From Streptomyces klenkii (lineage in GTDB: Bacteria; Actinomycetota; Actinomycetes; Streptomycetales; Streptomycetaceae): DNA of 64,000 bases. The translations under genes and the position numbers were made by a program. The stretch lies in the NCBI RefSeq assembly GCF_003626645.1, contig NZ_RBAM01000013.1, positions 1 through 64,000 of the forward strand. Direction: 5' to 3'. The notes beneath the pieces were generated by a model that saw nothing but the letters and a program-made list of their open reading frames with translations, searched no databases and was not told where the DNA came from. Of the stretch, positions 26,844 through 34,300 are shown one piece after another. How positions within the stretch are numbered: position 1 is the first letter of the stretch; every line of letters begins with the position of its first letter.

Positions 26844-27812
26844 TCAGACGGCGAAGGCGTACATGATGACGATGTTGCAGCCGAGCAGGGCGAGGGCCGT
26901 CGGCATCTGGGCCTTGATGGGCCCGTACTGGTCCTTCAGTTCGAGGAGCGCGGCCGGGACGATGTTGTAGTTGGCGGCCATGGGCGTCACCAGCGTGCCG
27001 CAGAAGCCGGCGAGCATGCCGATGGCCAGGACGGCCGGGGCGTTGCCGCCCTCCTGGACGACGAGGACGGGCCAGCCGACGGCCGCGGTCATGACGGGGA
27101 AGGCGGCGAAGCCGTTCCCCATGACGACGGTGAAGAGGAACATGCCGACGCAGTAGACGGCGACGGCGGCGAAGAGCGAGCCGTCGGGCAGCACGGCGGT
27201 GGCGATCCGGCGGACCTGGTCACCGACGCCGGCGACGGAGAAGATGCTGCCGAGCGTGGCGAGGAGCTGGGGCAGCAGCATCGCCCAGCCCATCGACTCC
27301 AGCATGGAACGCCCGGCGTGCACGGGCGTCGAAAGCCGCTTCTCGCGCAGCATCACCATGCCGGCGACGAGGGCGACGACGGCTCCGATGCCCAGGCCGA
27401 GGATGGTCTCGCTGCCCTTCTGGAGGACGGGTTCGCCGTCCAGGGAGAGCTTCTTGACGCCGACCGCGCAGATGAGGGCGACAACGGGGATGGTGAGGGC
27501 GGGCACGAACAGGCGGTTCCCCCACCGCTGTGCGCGCGCCTCCCGCTGCTCGGGCGTGGCGGCGGTGCCCTTGCCGCGCCCGGTGAAGCCGAAGCCCGCG
27601 AGGCAGACCATGACGAGGACGGCCGCGCCCAGGGGTTCGGCGGGGGCGGACTTGTCGGCGACCCAGGTGCCGTAGATGAAGCCGAGCCCGAGCAGGCCCC
27701 AGAAGGCGGCGGTGCCGACGCGCTTGGGGTTGGTGCGGTCGGTGAGCATCTGCGCGGCCATCACCAGGAAGATGCCGCCGACCAGCCAGTAGAACCACTC
27801 CGCCTTGATCAC
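26844..27812 (-). CDS. DUF979 membrane protein (likely 5-oxoproline transport subunit)
   Basis: 322 residues with about nine transmembrane helices (for example EWFYWLVGGIFLVMAAQML, then GTAAFWGLLGLGFIYGTWVA) and a conserved-looking GNGFAAFPVMTAAVGWPVLV segment. The DUF979 assignment is by recall of the family and its constant pairing with DUF969. The GTG start overlaps the DUF969 stop as GTGA. Its place between DUF969 and pcp, opposite pxpABC, makes import of 5-oxoproline or its peptides the best guess; no transport data are known to me. Confidence 0.82.
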   Translation of the reverse strand: MIKAEWFYWLVGGIFLVMAAQMLTDRTNPKRVGTAAFWGLLGLGFIYGTWVADKSAPAEPLGAAVLVMVCLAGFGFTGRGKGTAATPEQREARAQRWGNRLFVPALTIPVVALICAVGVKKLSLDGEPVLQKGSETILGLGIGAVVALVAGMVMLREKRLSTPVHAGRSMLESMGWAMLLPQLLATLGSIFSVAGVGDQVRRIATAVLPDGSLFAAVAVYCVGMFLFTVVMGNGFAAFPVMTAAVGWPVLVVQEGGNAPAVLAIGMLAGFCGTLVTPMAANYNIVPAALLELKDQYGPIKAQMPTALALLGCNIVIMYAFAV

Positions 27813-28516
27813 TTGACGGTCTCCCCGAGTTCGGCGGTGCGGCCGGGCCCGGGGTCCGCCCCGGGCAGTTGCCGGTCGAGCCGCAGCAGCCGCCAGCCGT
27901 GGACGGCGAGCGCGCACAGGGCCGTGGGCACGGCCCACAGCGCGAGCTGGAGCGGTTCGAGGTGCGTGTGGTACGTGGTGTTGACGAAGCCGGTGATCAG
28001 CAGGATCGAGCCGACCGCCAGGAAGACGTCCTCGCCGAAGAACAGCCCGACGTTGTCCGCGCTCGCCGCGAACGAGCGCACCTTCTCGCGGGCCTTCTCG
28101 CTCAGCGGCCCGTGCCGGCGCTCGGCGGCGCCCTCGGCCATGGGCGCGGCGAGCGGCCGCACGGTCTGGGCGTGCCCGAAGACGTTGTTGAGGCCGACGG
28201 CGGCGGCCATCTGGCGCAGCAGGAGGTAGAGCGCGAGGAAGCGGCCCGCGGTGAGCCCGGCGAAGCGGGTGATCAGGCGGCGGGCCTGTTCCTGGAGGCC
28301 GTGGTGTTCGAGCAGGCCGATGACGGGCAGCGTGATCACGAAGATCGTCACCGAGCGGCTGGAGGCGAACCCGGTGCCGAAGGCGGCCAGGACGCGCTGG
28401 AGGGAGAGGCCGCCGAGGAGGCCCGTGACGATGCCGGCGGCGCCGACGACCAGCAGGGGGTTGCGTCTCGTGGCGAAGCCGAGCACGACCACGAGGACGC
28501 CCAGGAGAACGATCAT
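27809..28516 (-). CDS. DUF969 membrane protein (likely 5-oxoproline transport subunit)
   Basis: 235 residues with about six hydrophobic helices, beginning IVLLGVLVVVLGFATRRNPL; GLNNVFGHAQTVRPLAAPMA and ASADNVGLFFGEDVFLAVG are distinctive. DUF969 partner of the DUF979 gene downstream. The ATG at 28516 has a GGCGGAG ribosome site, just downstream of the shared operator. First gene of the leftward operon DUF969-DUF979-pcp. Confidence 0.82.
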   Translation of the reverse strand: MIVLLGVLVVVLGFATRRNPLLVVGAAGIVTGLLGGLSLQRVLAAFGTGFASSRSVTIFVITLPVIGLLEHHGLQEQARRLITRFAGLTAGRFLALYLLLRQMAAAVGLNNVFGHAQTVRPLAAPMAEGAAERRHGPLSEKAREKVRSFAASADNVGLFFGEDVFLAVGSILLITGFVNTTYHTHLEPLQLALWAVPTALCALAVHGWRLLRLDRQLPGADPGPGRTAELGETVK

Positions 28517-28587
28517 GGGCTCCGCCTTCCGGGATCCCGGACGACCCTCACTCGATCGGGTGAGGGGATTGGCGAGGAGGCTAAGAT

Positions 28588-28600
28588 ATTGTTCAACAAT
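28588..28600. promoter_or_regulatory. Palindromic operator shared by the two 5-oxoproline operons
   Basis: ATTGTT-C-AACAAT is a perfect 6-bp inverted repeat, A/T-rich in a G/C-rich background, in the 120 bp between the divergent DUF969 and gntR starts. TTGTTCAACAA-like sites are typical of FadR/FCD-type GntR regulators, so the adjacent regulator probably binds here and controls both operons. Confidence 0.65.
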
Positions 28601-28636
28601 TCTCAATAGGCTTTGGGTTCTCAGCAGGCATTGGGG

Positions 28637-29302
28637 ATGACGATGGCCCTGTCCACCGCACAGCGCGTCGCCGGCGTGCTCCGCGACCGCATCGAGGGCG
28701 GCGGCCTGCCGCCCGGCACCCGGCTCTCGGAAGAGGCCCTCGGCCGGGACCTCGGGGTCTCGCGCAACACCCTGCGCGAGGCGTTCCGGCTGCTTATCCA
28801 CGAGAGCCTGGTCGTGCACCGGCTCAACCGCGGCGTCTTCGTCCGCGTCGTCGACCCCGCCGACGTCACCGACATCTACCGCGTCCGCGCGGCCCTGGAG
28901 TGCGCCGGCGTGCGGGCCGCCGCGGGGGCCGGGCGGCCGCTGCGCGAGGCCGTGACCGCGGCGGTGGAGGAGGCCGGGCGTGCCGCCGCCGGGGGCGACT
29001 GGCAGGAGGTCGGCTCGGCCGACCTGCGCTTCCACCGGGCGCTCGCCGCCCTGTCCGGCAGCCCGCGCATCGACGCCGCGATGGACCGGCTGATGGCCGA
29101 ACTGCGCCTGGCCTTCCACGCGATGCCCTCGCCGCGCCGCTTCCACGAGCCCTTCCTCGCGCGCAACCGCGCCTTGGCGAAGCTCCTGGCGGACGGCGAG
29201 TACGCCCGCGCGGAGAGCGAGCTGACCACCTATCTGGACGACGCCCTGGAGCTCATCCTGGGCGCTCTGCGCGAGCGGGAACGGGAAGGGGAGAACGCAT
29301 GA
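28637..29302 (+). CDS. GntR-family (FadR/FCD subfamily) regulator of 5-oxoproline genes
   Basis: 221 residues. The N-terminal winged helix (about 8-70; LSEEALGRDLGVSRNTLREAFRLL) is followed by an all-helical FCD ligand domain with metal-binding type residues (DLRFHRALAALSGS near 130, and a later helix with RNRALAKLLADGEY). It likely senses 5-oxoproline or a derivative. ATG 28637 and ATG 28643 are both possible; the second has the better-spaced GGGG ribosome site. The stop overlaps the pxpA start as ATGA, so regulator and enzymes are coupled. Confidence 0.88.
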   Translation: MTMALSTAQRVAGVLRDRIEGGGLPPGTRLSEEALGRDLGVSRNTLREAFRLLIHESLVVHRLNRGVFVRVVDPADVTDIYRVRAALECAGVRAAAGAGRPLREAVTAAVEEAGRAAAGGDWQEVGSADLRFHRALAALSGSPRIDAAMDRLMAELRLAFHAMPSPRRFHEPFLARNRALAKLLADGEYARAESELTTYLDDALELILGALREREREGENA

Positions 29303-30072
29303 ACGCCCACGGCACGGCCGTGCTCGACCTCAACGCCGACCTCGGGGAGGGCTTCGGGCGCTGGCGCCTGACCGACGACGACGCCCTGCTGTCGGTCGTG
29401 ACCAGCGCGAACGTCGCCTGCGGCTTCCACGCCGGCGACCCGTCCACGATGCGGCGGGTCTGCGAGCGGGCCGCCGAGCGCGGCGTGCGCATCGGCGCCC
29501 AGGTCTCCTACCGCGACCTGGCCGGCTTCGGGCGCCGCGCCATGGACGTGCCCCCGGACGAGCTCGCCGACGAGATCACCTATCAGATCGGCGCGCTGCG
29601 CGTCTTCGCGCGGGCGGCCGGCGCCGACGTCGCCTACGTCAAGCCGCACGGCGCGCTCTACAACCGCACGGTCACCGACGCGGAGCAGGCCGCTGCCGTC
29701 GTCGCCGGGGTGCTGCGCGCCGGCGGGGCCCTGCCCGTCCTGGGCCTGCCGGGCTCCCGGCTGCACGAGGCCGCCGCGCGGGCCGGACTGCCGGTGGTCG
29801 GCGAGGCGTTCGCCGACCGCGCGTACACAGCCGCGGGCGCGCTCGTGCCGCGCCGGACACCCGGCGCGGTCGTCCTCGACCCGGACGCCGTCGTCGCCCG
29901 CTCCGTACGGATGGCCCGGGAGGCCGCCGTGACGGCCCTGACGGGCGAGGAGGTCGCCGTGCAGGCCCGCTCCCTGTGCCTGCACGGGGACACGCCGGGC
30001 GCCGCGGACCTCGCCCGCAGGGTGCGCGCCGCGCTGGAGGCCGCGGGCGTCCGCCTGGAGGCCTTCGCGTGA
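29299..30072 (+). CDS. pxpA: 5-oxoprolinase subunit A (LamB/YcsF family)
   Basis: 257 residues with the family signatures LDLNADLGEGFGRW at the N-terminus, SANVACGFHAGDPSTM near residue 35, VKPHGALYN near 115 and SLCLHGDTPGA near 235. With PxpB and PxpC it forms the ATP-dependent prokaryotic 5-oxoprolinase that converts 5-oxo-L-proline to L-glutamate. Starts inside the gntR stop (ATGA) and its own stop overlaps pxpB (GTGA). Confidence 0.94.
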   Translation: MNAHGTAVLDLNADLGEGFGRWRLTDDDALLSVVTSANVACGFHAGDPSTMRRVCERAAERGVRIGAQVSYRDLAGFGRRAMDVPPDELADEITYQIGALRVFARAAGADVAYVKPHGALYNRTVTDAEQAAAVVAGVLRAGGALPVLGLPGSRLHEAAARAGLPVVGEAFADRAYTAAGALVPRRTPGAVVLDPDAVVARSVRMAREAAVTALTGEEVAVQARSLCLHGDTPGAADLARRVRAALEAAGVRLEAFA

Positions 30073-30713
30073 CCGCGCACCCCGTCGGCGCCCCGCCCCG
30101 CCGGCCCCTGCGCGTCGGCCCGCACGCCCTGCTCGTCGAGGTCGCCGGCGGCGAGGAGGCCCAGGCACTCCACGCCGAGCTGCTGCGCCGCCGGGCCGCC
30201 GGGACCCTGCCGGCCGTCACCGAGATCGTGCCCGCGGCGCGCACCGTCCTCCTCGACGGGCTCGCCGACCCGCAGGCCCTCGCCGCCGACATCGTGCGCT
30301 GGGACGTGCCGCCGCTCGCGGCCTCCGGCGGCACCCCCGTCGTCCTGCCGGTCCGCTACGACGGGGCCGACCTCGCCGAGGTCGCCGCCCTGTGGGGGGT
30401 CGCCGCGGACGAGGTCGCGGGAATCCACTCCGGCCTCGAATTCCGCGTCGCCTTCTGCGGCTTCGCCCCCGGCTTCGGCTATCTGACCGGCCTCCCGGCG
30501 CACCTGCACGTGCCGCGCCGGGCCACGCCCCGCACCGCCGTGCCCGCGGGCGCGGTCGGCCTGGCCGGCCCGTACACGGGCGTCTACCCCCGCTCCTCCC
30601 CCGGCGGCTGGCAGCTCATCGGCCGTACGGACGCGGTCCTGTGGGACGCGGCGCGGGAACCGGCGGCGCTGCTGGCTCCCGGCACCCGCGTACGTTTCGA
30701 GGTGAGCGCATGA
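30069..30713 (+). CDS. pxpB: 5-oxoprolinase subunit B (KipI family)
   Basis: A 214-residue KipI/carboxyltransferase domain 1 protein. Characteristic motifs are GIHSGLEFRVAFCGFAPGFG and AVGLAGPYTGVYPRSSPGGW. It forms the 5-oxoprolinase complex with PxpA and PxpC. The GTG start overlaps the pxpA stop and its TGA overlaps the pxpC ATG. Confidence 0.94.
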   Translation: MTAHPVGAPPRRPLRVGPHALLVEVAGGEEAQALHAELLRRRAAGTLPAVTEIVPAARTVLLDGLADPQALAADIVRWDVPPLAASGGTPVVLPVRYDGADLAEVAALWGVAADEVAGIHSGLEFRVAFCGFAPGFGYLTGLPAHLHVPRRATPRTAVPAGAVGLAGPYTGVYPRSSPGGWQLIGRTDAVLWDAAREPAALLAPGTRVRFEVSA

Positions 30714-31642
30714 CCGGGTCCGGAACGGACGGCCCCATGTCCGAAACGGACGACCGTACGACCGGAACGGCCGCCGGCCCGCCCGCCCTGACCGTCGTCC
30801 GGCCCGGCGCCCTGACGACCGTGCAGGACCTCGGCCGGCCCGGCCACGCGCACCTGGGCGTCGGCCGCTCCGGCGCCCTGGACCGGCCCGCGCACGAGCT
30901 CGCCAACCGCCTCGCCGGCAACCCCGCGGGCCACGCCACGCTGGAGACCACCGTCGACGGCTGCGCCGTGCGCGCCGGTACGGCCGTGACCGCGGTCGTG
31001 ACCGGCGCGCCCTGCCCGGTGCGGGTCGACGGCCGCCCCGTGGCGTGGGGGGCCGCGGTGCGGGTGCCAGCGGGCGCCGTGCTGGACGTGGGCCGGGCAG
31101 CCGGGGGGCTGCGCAGTTACGTGGCGTTCGCGGGCGGCCTCGCCGTGCCGCCCGTCCTCGGCAGCCGCTCCCGCGACCTGCTGTCGGGCCTCGGGCCGGA
31201 GCCGCTCGCCGCGGGTGCGGTCCTGCCGCTCGGCGCGCCCTGCGGGCCGCCCGCGCACGCCGACGCCGTCCCGTGGGCGGGCCCGCCCGTCGGCGGGCTG
31301 GTGCTCCCGGTCGTGCTCGGCCCGCGCGACGACTGGTTCACTCCCGCCGCGCTGCGCACCCTGGCCCGCGGCGCCTTCCGGGTGGCGGCCGCGAGCAACC
31401 GGATCGGCCTGCGGACCGAGGGGCCGGCCCTGGAGCGCGCCACGGACGGCGAGCTCCCGAGCGAGGGCATGGTCCTGGGAGCCGTCCAAGTCCCCCCGGA
31501 CGGCTGCCCGGTCGTCTTCCTGGCCGACCACCCGACGACCGGCGGCTACCCCGTCGTGGGTGTGGTCCCCGAGGCGGAACTGGCCGCCGCGGCCCAGGCC
31601 GTGCCCGGCACGCCGGTGCGGTTCGTGCCCGTACGGGGCTGA
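30710..31642 (+). CDS. pxpC: 5-oxoprolinase subunit C (KipA family, biotin-dependent carboxyltransferase-like domain)
   Basis: A 310-residue KipA/carboxyltransferase domain 2 protein. After a polar 25-residue tail come TVQDLGRPGHAHLGVGRSGALD, ANRLAGNPAGHATLE and, near the end, FLADHPTTGGYPVVGVV, all typical of the family. It ends the four-gene coupled operon gntR-pxpA-pxpB-pxpC. Three CCCGTACGGG palindromes follow at its 3' end. Confidence 0.93.
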   Translation: MTGSGTDGPMSETDDRTTGTAAGPPALTVVRPGALTTVQDLGRPGHAHLGVGRSGALDRPAHELANRLAGNPAGHATLETTVDGCAVRAGTAVTAVVTGAPCPVRVDGRPVAWGAAVRVPAGAVLDVGRAAGGLRSYVAFAGGLAVPPVLGSRSRDLLSGLGPEPLAAGAVLPLGAPCGPPAHADAVPWAGPPVGGLVLPVVLGPRDDWFTPAALRTLARGAFRVAAASNRIGLRTEGPALERATDGELPSEGMVLGAVQVPPDGCPVVFLADHPTTGGYPVVGVVPEAELAAAAQAVPGTPVRFVPVRG

Positions 31643-31681
31643 GCGCGCCCGTACGGGGACGGCTGGGCGTGCCCGTACGGG
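31628..31681. repeat. Three CCCGTACGGG palindromes at the pxpC 3' end
   Basis: Perfect 10-bp palindromes at 31628-31637, 31648-31657 and 31672-31681. The first lies in the last pxpC codons. They could act together as a weak terminator or be a small tandem expansion. A 16-bp near-tandem repeat (AACCGGTCCC-type) lies just downstream near 31749-31780. Confidence 0.5.
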
Positions 31682-31779
31682 CAGGGGCCGCCGCGCGTCA
31701 CGGCCGCGGGCGGCCTGCCCCGTGCTCGTCGCCGATCGGCCCCGGAGCTAACCGGTCCCAGGGTCAACCGGTCCCGGAG

Positions 31780-31935
31780 TCAGTCGAGGCCGCGGATGAT
31801 GTGCGACTCGGCGTCGGGGTCCTCGCCGGTACGGTCCGGGGTCTCGCTCTGGACCGAACGGCGGGTCCGCGCGGCCTCCTCCCGGGTCTCGCCCCGGTGC
31901 TGCATCCGCTCGCCCTGTCCCTTGAGCTGTTCCAC
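31780..31935 (-). CDS. Small hydrophilic protein, unknown (51 residues)
   Basis: A 51-residue strongly charged protein (Glu, Arg, Gln rich) ending DPDAESHIIRGLD. The GTG at 31935 has an excellent ribosome site (GAGGAGG), which decides the start within a longer open frame. Likely disordered or helical; no family recognised. Transcribed away from the SPW gene. Confidence 0.6.
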   Translation of the reverse strand: MEQLKGQGERMQHRGETREEAARTRRSVQSETPDRTGEDPDAESHIIRGLD

Positions 31936-32122
31936 GGCCGCCTCCTCGCATCGCCGAACCCCCGGAAACCGACTGCCCGGGTTCCCCCAGGGTGACGGGG
32001 CGAAACCAGGTCCCAACACAGGGGAAATCGCCAGATATAACGACCCCCATTCAGGTGAAAATGCCGCCAATCAGGTTAAAATGCAGGCAGGTCAGACCTG
32101 ACACTGAAAGAAGGTGGCTGAC

Positions 32123-32554
32123 GTGACCGCCCCTACGTCGCCCCGGATAGACCAGCACCCGGACATCCTGGCGCTCCGCGCCCACTCCGAAGCGGCGACG
32201 AGCACCCCCGTCGCCCAGGCCGTTGAGGCACTCGCTCTCCTCTGCGGCGTCTACCTGGCCGCTTCACCATGGATTGTGGGCTTCAGCGGCGCCTCCACCC
32301 TTGCCATCCACAATCTGATCGTGGGTGCGGCCTTCGCATGCCTGGTCGGCGGTTTCGGCCCCGCCTATGAGCGCACCCACGCGATGAGCTGGGCAGCCCT
32401 CTGCCTCGGCGCCTGGACGATCATTTCGCCCTGGGTCGTCTCCGGTCACGCGTTCGCCACGGCCGCCGTCGTCAGCAATGTCATCGTCGGAGCGGTGGCA
32501 TGCCTGGTGGCCCTCGCCCTGGCACGCATGGGGATGGCGAGGTCACGGCGCTGA
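32123..32554 (+). CDS. SPW-repeat membrane protein
   Basis: 143 residues with four transmembrane helices and two SPW motifs, AASPWIVGF (near residue 55) and IISPWVVSG (near 110), the hallmark of this actinobacterial family. Function unknown; probably two repeated helix pairs in the membrane. The GTG at 32123 follows GAAGG with an 8-base gap; an upstream in-frame GTG at 32114 abuts the ribosome site and is less likely. Confidence 0.8.
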   Translation: MTAPTSPRIDQHPDILALRAHSEAATSTPVAQAVEALALLCGVYLAASPWIVGFSGASTLAIHNLIVGAAFACLVGGFGPAYERTHAMSWAALCLGAWTIISPWVVSGHAFATAAVVSNVIVGAVACLVALALARMGMARSRR

Positions 32555-32727
32555 CCGCCCCCCGCCCTGAAGAAGGCTGGATTTCGCCGTTCTGCGGTTC
32601 TCCACCGCTCCTGCCCCTTGCCGTTGTCGTCGCCGTGGCCGTCCAGCCGGGACGGCCACCGGCGGCAGCAACGGCATTGGCAAGGGCACGAGCAAGGGGT
32701 AAGGGCGCGGCACCAGCGGCAACCTCA

Positions 32728-32766
32728 ATCACCCTTTTCACCCCTGGGGATGAAAACTCGGGTGAT
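32728..32766. promoter_or_regulatory. Large inverted repeat upstream of the P450/dioxygenase operon
   Basis: Nested inverted repeats: outer arms ATCACCC and GGGTGAT, inner arms TTTTCACCCC and GGGATGAAAA (one mismatch) around a TG centre. It lies 83 bp before the P450 start and 174 bp after the SPW gene. No T-run follows, so an operator for the P450 operon is as likely as a terminator. The rest of 32555-32848 shows no gene. Confidence 0.5.
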
Positions 32767-32848
32767 CTTCCTACCTGATGACTCCGCCGGACCTGAAGTG
32801 GCAATGCTCCCCTCTCACTGATCACTTCAACCTCATGAGGTCCGACGC

Positions 32849-34300
32849 ATGACGATCGCGCCCGGGGTCGGCACGGGCCGGGGGACGGCACTGCCCGCCG
32901 CATCCGCGGGAGAGAACCTCCGGCTCACCCTCGTCTATTTCCTCCCCAACTACCTCAAGGGCGCCTTCCGGTCCCGGCCCCGGATCGCCGCGCTCGTCGC
33001 GCGCGCGGACACCGCCCGCCGCGCCCCGGAGGCCATGCGCCGGCTGCGGCGGCGGCACGGCCGCGGCCCGGTCATGGTGCGCGGCGCCGCCGGCCCCGCC
33101 CTGCTCGTGCTCGACGCCGACGACGCCCGGCAGGTGCTGTCCGGCCCGGCCGAGGTCTACGCGGTCGACACCTGGGAGAAGGTGAGCGGGTTCGCGCCCG
33201 TCCAGCCCGAGACCCTCGTGGCCTCGCACGGCCGGCAGCGCATCGTGCGCCGGATGTTCAACGACGCGGTCCTGGACGCCGGCTGCCCGGTGCACCGGCT
33301 CGCGGACCGCTTCCTGCGCGTCGCCGGGGAGGAGGCCGCCGCCCTGCTGGGCCCCGGAGCCGTGGCCGGGCTGCGCGCCGAGGCCCTGCGGGAGAGCTTC
33401 GAGCGCGTGGGGCGGCGCTGCTTCCTGGGCGAGGCGGCCGCCGACGACGTGGAGTTCTCCCGGCTGCTCGGCGAACTCCTCGCCGAGGCCAACTGGATGG
33501 GGGCCCGCCGCTGGCGCGCCGGCCGCGCCCGCCGACTGCGCCGCAAAATGATGCAGCGCCAGGCGAGATATCTGTACGAGGCGGATCCGCGCAGCCTGGC
33601 CGGGCTGTTCGCGGCCGCGCCCCGGGGCCCCGAGACCGCCCCGGAGTGCCAGGTCAGCCACTGGTTCATGGCCCTCGGCTCGCTGAGCTCGGTGACGGCG
33701 CAGACGCTCGCCCTGCTCGCCACGCACCCGCGCCACCACGAGCGCGTCATGGAGGAGATCCGGGCGGCGGACCGCACCCACGGCCCGCGCACCGTCCCCG
33801 GCTTCCTCGGCATGCCCTACCTGCGCGCCTGCGTGCAGGAGGCGGCCCGGCTGTGGCCCCCGGTCGCGGGCCTGACGCGCCGGACCACGAGCGAGACCCG
33901 CTGGCGGGACGCCGTCGCGCCGGGCGGGGTCGGCGTCGTCGTGCCGGTCGCCTTCCACGCCCGCGACGGCGAACGCCTCGACTACGCCCACCGGTTCGCG
34001 CCCGAGAAGTGGCTGGACGGCACCGCGGAGCGCGACTGGGCGGTCGGCCCGTTCGGCCGTGGCGAGGCCCAGTGCAGCGGCATGGAGCTGGCGCTCCAGC
34101 TGGCCACCGGGTTCGTCGCCGAACTGCTGCGCGGCGGCGAGCTCGCCGTCGCGGGGGTCCGGCTCGGCCCCGGCCGGCCGCTCCCGCACACCTTCGACGC
34201 CTCGCGGCTGCGGATCGGGATCCGCGGCCCCCGGGCGCCGGAGGCCAGCACGGCGAAGGCCCGGGCCGCGCAGTCCCGCACGCCGGAGGAGGACGCATGA
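32849..34300 (+). CDS. Atypical cytochrome P450 (oxylipin-type context)
   Basis: 483 residues. The heme-thiolate motif is FGRGEAQCSGME with C409, and the K-helix ExxR is E331-R334 (QEAARLWPP). The I-helix reads FMALGSLSSVTAQT and lacks the usual A/G-G-x-D/E-T oxygen-activating residues, so it may rearrange hydroperoxides (as allene-oxide or diol synthases do) instead of using O2 plus a redox partner; indeed no ferredoxin is adjacent. The ATG at 32849 has a weak AGG ribosome site. Its stop overlaps the next gene as ATGA, and the heme dioxygenase lies one gene further on. Confidence 0.82.
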   Translation: MTIAPGVGTGRGTALPAASAGENLRLTLVYFLPNYLKGAFRSRPRIAALVARADTARRAPEAMRRLRRRHGRGPVMVRGAAGPALLVLDADDARQVLSGPAEVYAVDTWEKVSGFAPVQPETLVASHGRQRIVRRMFNDAVLDAGCPVHRLADRFLRVAGEEAAALLGPGAVAGLRAEALRESFERVGRRCFLGEAAADDVEFSRLLGELLAEANWMGARRWRAGRARRLRRKMMQRQARYLYEADPRSLAGLFAAAPRGPETAPECQVSHWFMALGSLSSVTAQTLALLATHPRHHERVMEEIRAADRTHGPRTVPGFLGMPYLRACVQEAARLWPPVAGLTRRTTSETRWRDAVAPGGVGVVVPVAFHARDGERLDYAHRFAPEKWLDGTAERDWAVGPFGRGEAQCSGMELALQLATGFVAELLRGGELAVAGVRLGPGRPLPHTFDASRLRIGIRGPRAPEASTAKARAAQSRTPEEDA

